A stretch of 64,000 nt of DNA from an uncultured Celeribacter sp. GTDB taxonomy: Bacteria > Pseudomonadota > Alphaproteobacteria > Rhodobacterales > Rhodobacteraceae. The position numbers and the translations under genes were made by a program. Below, in pieces: positions 1-8,450 of this stretch. The stretch covers positions 1,178,001 to 1,242,000 of the forward strand of contig NZ_OY781106.1 of assembly GCF_963676475.1 (NCBI RefSeq), written 5' to 3'. The notes beneath the pieces are model-generated. The model did not search any database. It had not been told where the DNA came from and saw nothing but the letters and a program-made list of their open reading frames with translations. Within the stretch, counting starts at the first letter, position 1. Each line of letters starts with the position of its first letter.

Positions 1-284
1 ATGATCGGAGGTGCTGTCTTTGGGGCAGCATACGTGATGCTCGCAGGTGTCTACCTTGTCTCGGGCGTGCGCGCCTTACCCAAACGCTCGACGACAGGGC
101 AAATGATTGCCTTCCTGACGACCGCCGCCAGCCAATCCACAGGCGCCAGCACCTCGGACTGCTTCTTGGCAATGCAGGTGCAGGCACCGCGACATTAATC
201 TTCGCAACATTCGCGCTTCTGGCCGGATGGGCCCCGCGCTATGCCACCAGATCTGGGGTCGCGGCGCACGACAGTTGCTCCTGA
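1..284 (+). pseudogene. MFS transporter C-terminal fragment (YbfB/YjiJ-like), frameshifted
   Basis: The first 49 or so codons read as a hydrophobic membrane segment (GAAYVMLAGVYLVSGVRALP) typical of the last part of a YbfB/YjiJ-type major facilitator transporter. The frame then breaks near 148-152. In the shifted frame the expected continuation resumes (LGLLLGNAGAGTATLIFATF, then ALLAGW) and stops at 282-284. The N-terminal part would lie to the left of the window. This is a dead fragment, and its neighbours are also gene remnants. The family call rests on the pattern of the final membrane helices only. Confidence 0.5.
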
Positions 285-350
285 CCGGGTCACGAGAAGC
301 GATGGCGGAGGCGAATTGCTGAACTCCACCGTCGCGGCAACGGCTTGTCA

Positions 351-500
351 TCACGCGATGATCGCAGTGACGCGAATTTCCACCCGAATGACCGACCGAC
401 CCAGAACTTCGACCCCGACCTGAATACAGACCGGGGCGTGGTCGGGCATGTACCGGATGTGTAACCGGACGACCGTGTCATTCAGATAGGCGACCAGCAT
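351..500 (-). pseudogene. RidA/YjgF-like C-terminal remnant
   Basis: A 49-codon frame on the minus strand reads MLVAYLNDTVV... APVCIQVGVEVLG... VEIRVTAIIA. This resembles the C-terminal half of RidA/YjgF enamine-deaminase proteins, where a Pro-Ala-arginine segment is followed by Val-Glu-Ile near the end. The N-terminal half is missing: the frame begins directly next to the end of the KefB fragment. It is too short to be functional. The family assignment is by eye and could be wrong. Confidence 0.3.
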
Positions 501-515
501 GGCCAACACTCAGCG

Positions 516-833
516 TCATTCTGCCGCCATCACGCCAAAATCGAGCGACATACCTACAGCGGGGAAGCGCCGCCCCATGAGCAGGCCCCGAAAAGGTTCG
601 ATATCTGCCTCTACCTGACGGCGATAGTTGGAATTCGGCAGCATCACACCGGCCAAGAACGCCCCCATCCCCATCGACAGACCCACGGCATTCATCAACA
701 GCGCTGCGCAGAGCACGAGCAGCAGCGCACCGGCCAACAGCACCTCTCGGGCCCGAAGCTTTGCCAGTAGGTCAGGGTGTTTCACCCCTTGCAGACCGAG
801 GGGCACTGTGGGCGCTTTGGAATTCGGCGGCAT
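516..833 (-). pseudogene. KefB-type K+/H+ antiporter fragment
   Basis: The 105-codon frame contains the membrane motif GLSMGMGAFLAGVMLPNSNY followed by VEADIEPFRGLLMG and AVGMSLDFGV, the signature central block of CPA2 antiporters of the KefB/KefC family (glutathione-gated potassium efflux). Full-length proteins have about 600 residues with 12 or so membrane helices and a C-terminal RCK domain. Only one or two helices remain here, and the frame stops at 516-518 just after the motif. It is an internal fragment that lost both ends. Confidence 0.65.
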
Positions 834-876
834 TTCACTCTGAAACCATGTCCCAAATATACTATCGTTTTACCTA

Positions 877-907
877 TTGACTTAGAGTGCGCTCTAAGCC
901 GTAGATC
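877..907 (+). promoter_or_regulatory. MerR-type promoter and operator
   Basis: TTGACT at 877-882 and TAGATC at 902-907 are separated by exactly 19 bp, the overlong spacer of promoters twisted open by MerR-family activators. The spacer carries a perfect dyad, TTAGAG-TGCG-CTCTAA at 882-897. It lies 30 bp upstream of the MerR-family start codon at 938 and probably drives merR and the two genes behind it. Confidence 0.8.
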
Positions 908-937
908 TTCCTGCGTCGTGACGAAAGAAGGGTTCTC

Positions 938-1366
938 ATGAAGATTGGCCAACTAGCTAAGCGTTCGGGTTTGTCAGCTCACACCATCCGTTACTATGAG
1001 CGGATCGGGCTGCTTCCTTATGCCGGTAGGGACCAATCGGGCCAACGTGACTACGACGCATCGATCCTGATCTGAATAGAGTTTCTCAACCGCCTCAAAA
1101 CGACCGGGATGCCTATTCGGGAAATGCTGCATTACGCGGCCTTGCGGGAGAGCGGCGTTGGCACGGAGGCGGAGCGAAGCGCTTTGCTCGAACAGCACCG
1201 CGAGCGTGTCCGTGCCCACGTGGCTGAGTTGCAAGCCTGCCTTCTCGTCCTCGACACCAAAATTGCCGGATATGCCGGCAAGGAACAGAGGATGAAAGAC
1301 TATGACGCATCAATCCCCGAACGTCGGCGAAAGCCGACTGGAACGCGGCAAGCGCGCGCTCGCTGA
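938..1366 (+). pseudogene. MerR-family regulator with internal stop codon
   Basis: Translation from the ATG at 938 gives a textbook MerR N-terminus (KIGQLAKRSGLSAHTIRYYE), a winged helix-turn-helix followed by the beta-wing. A TGA at 1073-1075 interrupts it where relatives carry Trp (expected WIEFLNRLKTTGMPIREM). The same frame then continues with a dimerisation coiled coil (LLEQHRERVRAHVAELQACL) to 1366, overlapping the next gene by 65 bp. No indel is needed, so a single TGG-to-TGA change explains the break. The upstream MerR-type promoter is intact. The regulator probably controlled itself and the adjacent decarboxylase-like gene. Confidence 0.75.
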
Positions 1367-1721
1367 AATCGACGGTGAAGCCGGAAACAATGTTGTTGCG
1401 GCCCTGGCAGACATTGCCCCTGATTTCGCGAAATACCTGTTCGAATTTCCGTTTGGCGACATCTACTGCCGACCCGGCTTGGATCTGCGCGCGCGAGAAA
1501 TCGCCACCATCGCAGCACTCACCGCGATGGGGACTGCGACCCCACAGTTGAAGGTCCACATCGAAGCCGGGCTGAACGTCGGGGTGACCAGGGAAGAGAT
1601 CACCGAGGTCATCATGCAGATGGCAGTCTATGCCGGCTTTCCTGCAGCGCTCAATGGTCTCTTCGCGGCCAAGGACGTCTTCAATGCCCGGTTCCCCAAC
1701 CAGACGGAGGATGCGGCATGA
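1302..1721 (+). CDS. carboxymuconolactone decarboxylase family protein
   Basis: The 139-residue product matches the CMD/AhpD-like fold. The second half reads LDLRAREIATIAALTAMGT and ends AAKDVFNAR, as in 4-carboxymuconolactone decarboxylase-like (PcaC) proteins. It lacks the CxxC pair of the AhpD peroxidase branch, so a redox role is unlikely and a small-molecule lyase or unknown role is more probable. The ATG at 1302 has a purine-rich AGAGGA just upstream and overlaps the end of the broken merR. It overlaps the following secreted-protein gene by four bases (ATGA), so the two are translationally coupled. Regulation by the MerR-type promoter is inferred from position. Confidence 0.75.
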   Translation: MTHQSPNVGESRLERGKRALAEIDGEAGNNVVAALADIAPDFAKYLFEFPFGDIYCRPGLDLRAREIATIAALTAMGTATPQLKVHIEAGLNVGVTREEITEVIMQMAVYAGFPAALNGLFAAKDVFNARFPNQTEDAA

Positions 1722-2557
1722 TAAACACGCTTCGTACTTTGACGGCCGCTGGCGCACTTGCCCTAGCCGTGGTCCCGGCAGTCTCGATCTTTGGGCCGAC
1801 TTCCGCATATGCGAATCCGGTCACCCCGGAGAAATTATGGGGCGATTTCAGTTCGCCAGTCGGCATGGCCTTCGACTCGACCGGAAATCTTTTCATAGCC
1901 GAATGGAGTGCGGGGCGTGTCTCTAGCATCGACCCAACCGGAAACCGCAGCACATTCGCGGATGGGCTCTCCGGTCCCTCGGGTCTGGCAATCGCCGCTG
2001 ACGGTACAATCTATGTGGCATCCTATTCCGGCGATGAAGTCCATCGTTTCACACCTGAAGGCCAGAGCAGCCTGTACGTGTCGGGACTCGCAACACCGGC
2101 CGGCCTGAGCATCGACAGTTCCGGTCGCTTGCTGATCGCTAATCGCCGCACCAACCAGATCCTGACTGTAGCAGCGGACGGCAGTCTAGAGCCAGTGATC
2201 AGCGACTTGAGAACTCCGGTTGGCGCCGTCCAAACGCCGGATGGCGGGTACGTCGTCTCCAACATTGGTGGCGGCGTCACGATACTCCGCCCAGATGGGA
2301 CACGCATCGAGGCCGGGGAGGCGTTCGGGACCCCCGGCCCCGGTGTGGCGATGACGAGCGATGGTCGCGTATTCGTGGTTGATTACGGGGGAACTACCGT
2401 TCGGGAGATCCTGCCAAACGGCAGTTCCCGGATTGTCGCAGACGGGCTGCGGAGTCCGGTCGGCTTGGTGGTCGCACCGGACGGGATGTCGCTTCTAACA
2501 GCTGCATGGGGCGACGGAGCCGTCTATCGAATCCCACTCGTCGCCGATGAACAGTAG
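1718..2557 (+). CDS. secreted NHL/SMP-30-like beta-propeller protein
   Basis: The 279-residue protein starts with a signal peptide (hydrophobic AAGALALAVVPAVSIF, cleavage probably after TSAYA near residue 33). About six repeats of a beta-propeller follow, each with a core like SSPVGMAFDSTGNLFIAEW or SGPSGLAIAADGTIYVASY, typical of NHL-repeat, strictosidine-synthase-like and SMP-30/gluconolactonase families. The likely location is the periplasm. No catalytic metal-site residues can be assigned by eye, so the substrate is unknown. It is coupled to the CMD-family gene by an ATGA overlap, suggesting a two-gene operon behind the MerR regulator. Confidence 0.75.
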   Translation: MINTLRTLTAAGALALAVVPAVSIFGPTSAYANPVTPEKLWGDFSSPVGMAFDSTGNLFIAEWSAGRVSSIDPTGNRSTFADGLSGPSGLAIAADGTIYVASYSGDEVHRFTPEGQSSLYVSGLATPAGLSIDSSGRLLIANRRTNQILTVAADGSLEPVISDLRTPVGAVQTPDGGYVVSNIGGGVTILRPDGTRIEAGEAFGTPGPGVAMTSDGRVFVVDYGGTTVREILPNGSSRIVADGLRSPVGLVVAPDGMSLLTAAWGDGAVYRIPLVADEQ

Positions 2558-2589
2558 AGGCACCATGTGCCGGGCTTCAAAAGCACCGA

Positions 2590-3067
2590 ATGATCGCCTA
2601 TGGCTTGTGCCGGGTACACTTGGCGCGTTCCAGCTATGGCAGGGAATCGGATTGCAACAAGGCACATTTTTGGTCGGAGCGCATTTTTGCGGTCCGGCTC
2701 GCGGACAATCCCCTGACCGCCCGTGGGGAATTGGCCTGGCACAATTTGGTGGGGCAAGATTTTATCGTCAGCGAGGCTGCACCAGGCCGCATAGTCCATG
2801 TACGCATTCTCCGGGAACTCTCCCGTCTCGGAAGCCATACTGAGCCCCAAACGCAGTCGGTGGATCGTGACAACTTATTGTCGCTCGTAGCGATCGGCTA
2901 AGGCCAGGCACTGATCAGCAATGCGATGGCCCTGACACGGTTTCCCGGTACCGCTTACCGCTCGATTTCAGGCGAGACCCTCCCGTTCTCGGCGGTATGG
3001 TCGCCCCGGAATGATACCCCCGCTCTCAGGCGTCTCCTTTCCACGGCAAGGAAAGCAGCCCAGGTTC
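2590..3067 (+). pseudogene. LysR-family regulator C-terminal fragment with internal stop
   Basis: This frame encodes the effector-binding domain of a LysR regulator: WHNLVGQDFIVSEAAPGR, then SVDRDNLLSLVAIG, where the frame meets TAA at 2899-2901. It continues in the same frame after the stop as TRFPGTAYRSI and LPFSAVWSPRND-PALRRLLS. The DNA-binding N-terminus is absent. The fragment runs straight into the 3' end of the DUF2274 gene on the opposite strand, so about 3067 is a candidate left boundary of the conjugative element. Confidence 0.65.
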
Positions 3068-3307
3068 TCACGTTGTCGACCTCGAGTTCTGCCTTGCTCG
3101 CCGAGCTTTTGCAAACCCGCGATCCGTCGCCATGAACCACTCCAGCATAGGCACGATCAGCCGGACAGGATCACTTACGGGATTCCCCGTCTCCCGCCCT
3201 AACACCTCTGCATAAGCGACAAGGTCGCGATGAACGGAAGCCGACAGTTCCACTGTCACCTTCACCGGCTTGTCATCGGGCAATGGCCCAAGCTTCAGTT
3301 TCGACAT
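3068..3307 (-). CDS. DUF2274 family protein
   Basis: This small protein of about 79 residues begins MSKLKLGPLPDDKPVKVTVE and contains LHRDL-like text (SASVHRDLVAYAEVLGRE) and MATDRGFAKARR, the pattern of DUF2274 proteins that almost always follow trbI in these elements. I chose the ATG at 3307; a TTG two codons upstream would overlap the trbI stop. The helical sequence with a CopG-like start suggests a small DNA-binding or accessory protein, but its function is not known. The last ten or so residues differ from the ICE2 copy at 63200-63421, consistent with the end having been fused to neighbouring sequence. Confidence 0.75.
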   Translation of the reverse strand: MSKLKLGPLPDDKPVKVTVELSASVHRDLVAYAEVLGRETGNPVSDPVRLIVPMLEWFMATDRGFAKARRARQNSRSTT

Positions 3308-3309
3308 GA

Positions 3310-4431
3310 TCAACCTCCTGCCGGTTCGAATACCAGATCGCGGGTGACGATGATCCTGACCGGGAACCCCGGACGGATGGTCAGGGTAGGCGCGACCTGC
3401 AACTGACGCTGGACAATCTGCTGACCGGCCTGGTTGACCGTGTCCACCGCGCCATCGCGGATCGCCTGGACCAGGCGGTCTTCGTCATCGGTGGCGAGAT
3501 CCGCGCCGATCGCGAGCAGCGTGGACAGACCGGCCGCGCGCATAAGATCCCACCAGTGGTAGTCAACGCCATCCTCGAGGCCGGCATAGCCGCTCGCATC
3601 CGCGCCTGGCAGACGTTCGAGAACAATGGATCGACCGCCGGGAAGGATCAGGCGGTTCCAGACCAGCAGCACCCGTCGCTGGCCGAACGTCACGCCGTCA
3701 TCGTATTGGCCGATGATGCGGGTTCCTTGTGGGATCAACAGCAGCGATCCGCTCGGGCTGTCATAGACATTCTCGGTGACCTGCGCGGCGATCTGGCCCG
3801 GGAGATCGGAGCGAATGCCGGTGATGAGCGCGGCCGGAATTACAGCTCCCGCCTGAAGGATGTACGGCGAGGCTGGCGGCTGAATGCGATCCGACGCGAC
3901 GGTTTGCCGGTCAACCGGACCGTTGAGGAAAGCCGTATGCCGACTCCCCTCAGTTTGCTCGGAGCCACCCAGACCCGGAAGGTTCACGCCAATCCCGGCC
4001 GTAGTTGCCCTGCCAGACGCCGTCTGGAAGAAGACACCGCTCAGACGCGCGGTTTCCTCCTCTGCCCTGCGGCGCTCCGCGTCCGGATCGACGGTCGGGC
4101 CCGTAAGCGGCGGAGGGCTCACGGGCACTCCCCGCTCCTGCGCATCTAGGATCGGCCGCCCGAGGTCACCGGGCAGTGCGGGTCCCAGAACCGGTCCGGT
4201 ATAGTCGGACGGCAGCCCTTCCAGGCCGTCCGCTGCCGGTCGATTGTCGATGGAGTAGAGTTCTCCACCTCCCGGCCCGGCCTCACGGGTCTGGAGCGCA
4301 TAGATCAGAGCACCCCCGATGCCGAACAGCGCGACCGCTCCGGCACCGGCCAGAACCCTGCGCGACAGCCTGGTCACGCGCGGCGGATCGGGGCGCAGAC
4401 GCATCGGCGCTGCAGGATCGGTGTCACTCAT
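3310..4431 (-). CDS. trbI: TrbI, VirB10-like mating-pair scaffold
   Basis: The 373-residue protein has a short cytoplasmic N-terminus, one membrane helix at about residues 24-46 (VLAGAGAVALFGIGGALIYA), a Pro-rich linker, and the C-terminal VirB10/TrbI beta-barrel domain with the hallmark text SGSLLLIPQGTRIIGQYD. TrbI spans both membranes of the P-type secretion channel and links the ATPases to the outer-membrane TrbG ring. It overlaps trbG by four bases and is followed four bases later by DUF2274. The reading frame is intact. ICE2 carries a close relative at 63424-64000, with about 17 differences over about 189 shared residues counted by eye. Confidence 0.93.
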   Translation of the reverse strand: MSDTDPAAPMRLRPDPPRVTRLSRRVLAGAGAVALFGIGGALIYALQTREAGPGGGELYSIDNRPAADGLEGLPSDYTGPVLGPALPGDLGRPILDAQERGVPVSPPPLTGPTVDPDAERRRAEEETARLSGVFFQTASGRATTAGIGVNLPGLGGSEQTEGSRHTAFLNGPVDRQTVASDRIQPPASPYILQAGAVIPAALITGIRSDLPGQIAAQVTENVYDSPSGSLLLIPQGTRIIGQYDDGVTFGQRRVLLVWNRLILPGGRSIVLERLPGADASGYAGLEDGVDYHWWDLMRAAGLSTLLAIGADLATDDEDRLVQAIRDGAVDTVNQAGQQIVQRQLQVAPTLTIRPGFPVRIIVTRDLVFEPAGG

Positions 4432-5456
4432 GACGGCCCTCCCCTTCGCACATCCCCCTCCGTCCGCGCATCGGCCTGCCGCTCCTCCATGCGCACGATC
4501 CGGACCACCTGCTGGCGGTCTCCTGCTCCCAAACGGAGCTCGGCGGCACCGAAGAGGCGATCCACGATCAGCACGTTCCGATGGATGCGGCTGTTCACGA
4601 TCTGCGGTTCTCCGTCGGCGCCGAGCACGAAGAGCGGCGGCATCTCGCCCTGGGCGATGCCAGCCGGGAAGACGACATAGACGCGACGGCCATCGTCGAA
4701 GACAGAAACCGGGCGCCAGGGCGGGCTTTCCCCCTGGATCTGCAAGCCGTAACGATGATTGCGGGCCGAGGGCGCCGGGATGGTCGGCGCGGTTGCCACG
4801 GCCTGCCGCCCACCACGCGGCGCTGCCGGATAAGCCCAGGCGACCGAGGGCATGTAGAGTGCCTCGCGCGCACGCAACTCGATCGTATACACCCGCCTGT
4901 CAGTGCTGATCACCAGATTGGTCGAGATGTCGTCCCGCGTCGGTTTGACGAGGATGTGGACGCGGGCGGTGGACCCAGACCCGCTCTCCGTGTCGCCGAT
5001 GATCCAGCGCGTGGTATCCCCTGCGGCGATCGGACCCGCGCCGGTCAGGCGCTCGCCCGGCTCCAATGCGATGTTGGTGATCTGACCCGGCGCGGCATAG
5101 ACCTGATAGAGGGCGCCTTCCGACCAGGGATAGATCTGGATGGCATTGTAGTAGCCCTCGCGGCGCGGTTCGATCCGGGCGGCGGCATTGGCGTTTTCGA
5201 CACGGCCGGTTGGTGTGCCTGTCGCCGCTCCGCCATGCGCCACCGTCCAGACCGGCGGCGTGTGCAAGGGCCGAGGACGTTCCTCGGCAGTCGAGGCGGG
5301 CGGAGTGGGCAGCGGCGGCACGGACTCGTCATAGCTGAATTCCGGCACCCGGTTACTGGCACATCCCGCCAGAAACGATGCACAAAGCAGCAAGGCCACC
5401 AACGCATGCGCACCGACCATCGGAGACCTGGTTGCATGAACATGAGTTTCAGTCAT
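4428..5456 (-). CDS. trbG: TrbG, VirB9-like outer-membrane channel lipoprotein
   Basis: The 342-residue product starts with a lipoprotein signal (LVALLLCASFLAGC, lipobox LAGC). A Pro-rich stretch follows, then the VirB9/CagX domain with YNAIQIYPWSEGALYQVYA near the start and a C-terminal segment with RVYVVFP. It forms the outer-membrane ring of the trb channel with TrbI. The start at 5456 is chosen because it makes the usual ATGA overlap with the trbF stop and places the signal peptide at the N-terminus. The same frame stays open upstream to 6326, but that part merely lies across trbF. Confidence 0.92.
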   Translation of the reverse strand: MTETHVHATRSPMVGAHALVALLLCASFLAGCASNRVPEFSYDESVPPLPTPPASTAEERPRPLHTPPVWTVAHGGAATGTPTGRVENANAAARIEPRREGYYNAIQIYPWSEGALYQVYAAPGQITNIALEPGERLTGAGPIAAGDTTRWIIGDTESGSGSTARVHILVKPTRDDISTNLVISTDRRVYTIELRAREALYMPSVAWAYPAAPRGGRQAVATAPTIPAPSARNHRYGLQIQGESPPWRPVSVFDDGRRVYVVFPAGIAQGEMPPLFVLGADGEPQIVNSRIHRNVLIVDRLFGAAELRLGAGDRQQVVRIVRMEERQADARTEGDVRRGGPS

Positions 5457-6142
5457 TGGCTCATCTCCCGCGACCAGGAGATCGCATTGACATAGATTCC
5501 GAGGGGATTGGCGCGCAGGCGCTCGGCGCTGCGCGGGGTCTGGATCACGACGGTCAGGATCGCGGTCCAGCGCTCGGTCGTGGAAAGCTGCCCGTTCTCG
5601 TAGTGGCGCTCGGTCTAGGCGACACGGAACGATCCCGGCGAGGCCCGGATGACAGAGGACACCTCGACAGCGATCTGTTGGCGACCGACGCGTGCGAACG
5701 GATCGTTGGCGCGGGCGAAGTCGTTGAGAGCGGCCGCGCCTCGATCCGTGGTGAACTCGTAGGCGCGCAGCCAGTTCTGCCGCACGATAATCGGGTCGGC
5801 GGGGATCGACCGGACCTGCTCGATGAAACGACCGAGATGGAAGGCGATCTGCGGATCGGTCGGCTCGTAGTCGGCGGAGGCCGGAGCGACAGCCTGGGCC
5901 TCGCCGAGCGCGTCGACCTGAACGACCCAGGGCACGACGGTGCCACGCGCGGATTGCCAGACCAGGGCGCCGGCAAAACCCGCCGCAAGGATCAGGCTGC
6001 CGAAGGCCATGTAGCGCCAGTTGCGGGCCTGAACGCGGGCGGAACCGATGCGCTCGTCCCAGACCTGCGCAGCCCTCTGGTAAGGCGTCTCCGGTTGAGG
6101 TGTCTTGCCATAATGCGTGGCGGAACGCCTGAAGAGGTTCAT
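5453..6142 (-). pseudogene. trbF: trbF (VirB8-like) with in-frame amber codon
   Basis: The first 175 codons encode a VirB8-like inner-membrane assembly factor: cytoplasmic start, membrane helix (YMAFGSLILAAGFAGALVW) at about residues 44-62, then the periplasmic domain. A TAG at 5615-5617 interrupts it where relatives have Trp. The frame then continues correctly as TERHYENGQLSTTERWTAIL and ends at 5453 with the usual four-base overlap with trbG. About 53 C-terminal residues of the NTF2-like periplasmic domain would be lost without suppression. No indel is present, so this is one base change or a sequencing error. The channel probably cannot assemble with the truncated form. Confidence 0.85.
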
Positions 6143-7359
6143 GAGCGGTCCCTTTCGGAGAGATGGACGGAGGAGCCCGAGCCGTGGCTGTCGCCCGACC
6201 GGACGGCATGGGCGGCAGCACGGACGCCATGGCCCACGGCCTGGCTATGCCGCATGCGCTTCGCCCAGGCTGGCGGGCCATCGGAGGCGGACGGGCTGGA
6301 GCTGCCAGGCTCAGGTGCCGCGGCACCGGCGCGCGCTACAACAGCCATCCCGCCGGGGAGACCTCCTCCGCCCATTGAGCCGAGCGTGTAGGCGCTCGAG
6401 GCAGCGCCCGCCGCGGCCGCGCCGCCGCGTGCGAGGGCGGCGCCTCCGGAGAGTGCAGATCCGGCTCCGCGTGCTGCGAGCATGGTCGCCCCTCCGGCCC
6501 CGATCGTAGCGCCACCAACGGCAAGGCCGGTGCCTATGGCCGCCCCCGCGCTGAGTTGGGGTCCGCCGGACACCAGACCCGAGGCGATGCCGGGGCCGAA
6601 TATTCCGAGGCCCAGCAGAGACAGGGCGGCCAGAACAATCGCCATGGCGTCATCGATGGTCGGCGTCACGCCTCCGAAACCTGCTGTGAACTGGCCGAAG
6701 AGCGTGGATCCGATGCCGATGATCACGGCGAGGACCAGAACCTTGATGCCGGACGAGATGACGTTGCCCAGCACGCGCTCGGCCATGAAAGCGGTCTTGC
6801 CGAAGAGACCGAAGGGGATCAGCACGAAGCCCGCGAGGGTCATGAGCTTGAACTCGATCAGGGTGACGAAGAGCTGCACCGCGAGGATGAAGAAGGCGAG
6901 GATCACCAGCGCCCAGGCGAAGAACAGGCAGAGGATCTGGACGAGGTTTTCGAACACCGCGACCCAGCCCATCAGATCGGAGATGCTTTCGAGCAGCGGT
7001 CGTCCGGCCTCGAGCCCGGTCTGGGCGACGCGACCCGGGCGCAGAAGATCGGCGGCGGAAAACCCGGTGCCCGAGGCCATCAGACCAAGGCCCGCGAAGC
7101 TCTCGAAGACGATGCGGGCGAGGTTGTTCCAGTTGGAGATGATATAGGCGAAGACCCCGACGAAGAGCGTCTTCTTCACCAGCCGGGCGATGATGTCGTC
7201 ATCGGCGCCCCGGGCCCAGAACAGCGCCGCCAGCGTCACGTCGATCACGATCAGCGTGGTCGCAATGAAAGCCACCTCGCCCCCGAGCAGCCCGAACCCG
7301 CTGTCGATATAGCTGGTGAAGATGCCCAGGAAGTTGTCGATGACGCCGGTTCCACCCAT
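6139..7359 (-). CDS. trbL: TrbL, VirB6-like inner-membrane channel protein
   Basis: The 406-residue polytopic protein has about six hydrophobic helices between residues 20 and 260 (for example EVAFIATTLIVIDVTLAALFW and FAWALVILAFFILAVQLFV). A Gly/Ala-rich tail follows, typical of TrbL, with SGGPQLSAGAAIGTGLAVGG. TrbL/VirB6 forms part of the inner-membrane DNA passage. It overlaps trbF by four bases and follows trbK closely, keeping the standard order J-K-L-F-G-I. The reading frame is intact. Confidence 0.92.
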   Translation of the reverse strand: MGGTGVIDNFLGIFTSYIDSGFGLLGGEVAFIATTLIVIDVTLAALFWARGADDDIIARLVKKTLFVGVFAYIISNWNNLARIVFESFAGLGLMASGTGFSAADLLRPGRVAQTGLEAGRPLLESISDLMGWVAVFENLVQILCLFFAWALVILAFFILAVQLFVTLIEFKLMTLAGFVLIPFGLFGKTAFMAERVLGNVISSGIKVLVLAVIIGIGSTLFGQFTAGFGGVTPTIDDAMAIVLAALSLLGLGIFGPGIASGLVSGGPQLSAGAAIGTGLAVGGATIGAGGATMLAARGAGSALSGGAALARGGAAAAGAASSAYTLGSMGGGGLPGGMAVVARAGAAAPEPGSSSPSASDGPPAWAKRMRHSQAVGHGVRAAAHAVRSGDSHGSGSSVHLSERDRS

Positions 7360-7365
7360 GGCTCA

Positions 7366-7650
7366 TTAGTCTCCCGACCGCTGTGGTACTTCGGGTGCAG
7401 ACGTCCGGCCGAGGAACCGGTCGCGGCTCTCAGCCCAGGCGGCGAGGCAATCGGCATCGCTGCCGGCGTCTTCACCTAACTGCTGGCACCCGCGTAGGGT
7501 CGCGCGGAGAGGATCGGCAGACGGCTGGAGCGCGGGCGCGGTGCTGACCGGCGCAGGCCCCTCCTCCCGCGTGACCTCGATCACCGTGGCGGTGATCGCG
7601 ATCGCCACGAACACGATGGCCGCGATCCGGGCCAGCATCTTCCCCTCCAT
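7366..7650 (-). CDS. trbK: TrbK-alt, putative entry-exclusion protein
   Basis: This small protein of 94 residues begins MEGKMLARIAAIVFVAIAIT, a single N-terminal membrane segment. A Pro-rich linker and a two-Cys C-terminal part (GCQQLGED... ADCLAAW) follow. Size, position between trbJ and trbL, and the Cys-containing RGCQ... CLAAW pattern match the TrbK-alt family, thought to block entry of a second copy of the element. The frame is open far upstream because of the trbE frameshift, but ATG 7650 with a purine-rich leader is the sensible start. Confidence 0.75.
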   Translation of the reverse strand: MEGKMLARIAAIVFVAIAITATVIEVTREEGPAPVSTAPALQPSADPLRATLRGCQQLGEDAGSDADCLAAWAESRDRFLGRTSAPEVPQRSGD

Positions 7651-7667
7651 CGTCTCCCCTCCCGGCC

Positions 7668-8450
7668 TCAGTTGAACATCTGCGCGTTGCCGGGCTGGTA
7701 GCCCGAGCCGGACGTCAGGAAGCGCTCGCGCTGGATGCGGCCCTGTTCCGCAGCGGTGGCGCGCTCGGCCTCGGTCAGCGCGTTGGCGCGGCCGTTTGCC
7801 GAGATCACCGCGATCAGGTCTGAGAGCTGTTGCGATTGCAGTGCGAGGAGCTGGTTGCCCGCCTGCGTGGCCTGCAGAGCACCGACCGCGTTCTGGCTCT
7901 GCCCAACGAGCGCGGACATCTCTGCGCGGTTGACATCGATATTGCCGACGACACCGGCCTGCACGCGCATCGCATCCTGGAGGCCACCGACAGTGTTCTC
8001 CCAACGGGACCGGGCCTCGGCGATCAGTTGCTGGTCGGTCGCCGCCAGAGAAAGGTTGCCATAGTCCTGCTGGAACATCTGGTCGATGCTCTGCACGTCG
8101 AAGGCGATGTTCTGTGCCTGGGCCAGGAGTTGCTGCGTGCGGCTGACGTTCTGCTGGATCTGATGGAGCGCGGAATACGGCAGGTTGGCGAGATTGCGCG
8201 CCTGGTTGATCAGCATCTGCGCTTCGTTCTGGAGCTGTGCGATCTGGTTGTTGATCTGCTCCAGAGCCCGCGCCGCGGTCAGGAGGTTTTCCGCGTGGTT
8301 GGTCGGGTCGTAGACGATGAAAGGCCCCCCGCCGATACCGAAGAGCGCGTGTGCGGGCGGCGCTGCGATGGGCGACATGGCGATGGGCATCGCCAGCGCG
8401 AGGGCGAGCAGCGACGTGCCTGCGGACCGAAACGTGATCTTGCGGGTCAT
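7668..8450 (-). CDS. trbJ: TrbJ, VirB5-like pilus/adhesin component
   Basis: The 260-residue secreted protein has a signal peptide (LLALALAMPIAMSPIAAPPAHA, cleavage near residue 35), then the conserved FGIGGGPFIVYDPTNHAENL start of mature TrbJ. Long amphipathic helices rich in Gln and Asn (LEQINNQIAQLQNEAQMLIN) follow. TrbJ is thought to sit at the pilus tip. Its ATG overlaps the position where trbE would end if the trbE frame were intact (ATGA at 8450-8447). The gene itself is undamaged. Confidence 0.9.
   Translation of the reverse strand: MTRKITFRSAGTSLLALALAMPIAMSPIAAPPAHALFGIGGGPFIVYDPTNHAENLLTAARALEQINNQIAQLQNEAQMLINQARNLANLPYSALHQIQQNVSRTQQLLAQAQNIAFDVQSIDQMFQQDYGNLSLAATDQQLIAEARSRWENTVGGLQDAMRVQAGVVGNIDVNRAEMSALVGQSQNAVGALQATQAGNQLLALQSQQLSDLIAVISANGRANALTEAERATAAEQGRIQRERFLTSGSGYQPGNAQMFN

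Noticed and set aside
1073..1075. TGA in merR as selenocysteine
   Set aside because: Relatives have Trp here and nothing like a SECIS element is visible; a nonsense mutation is simpler.
5457..6326. N-terminal extension of the trbG frame
   Set aside because: It reads across trbF in another phase and gives Arg/Pro-rich sequence; the lipoprotein signal at 5456 marks the true start.
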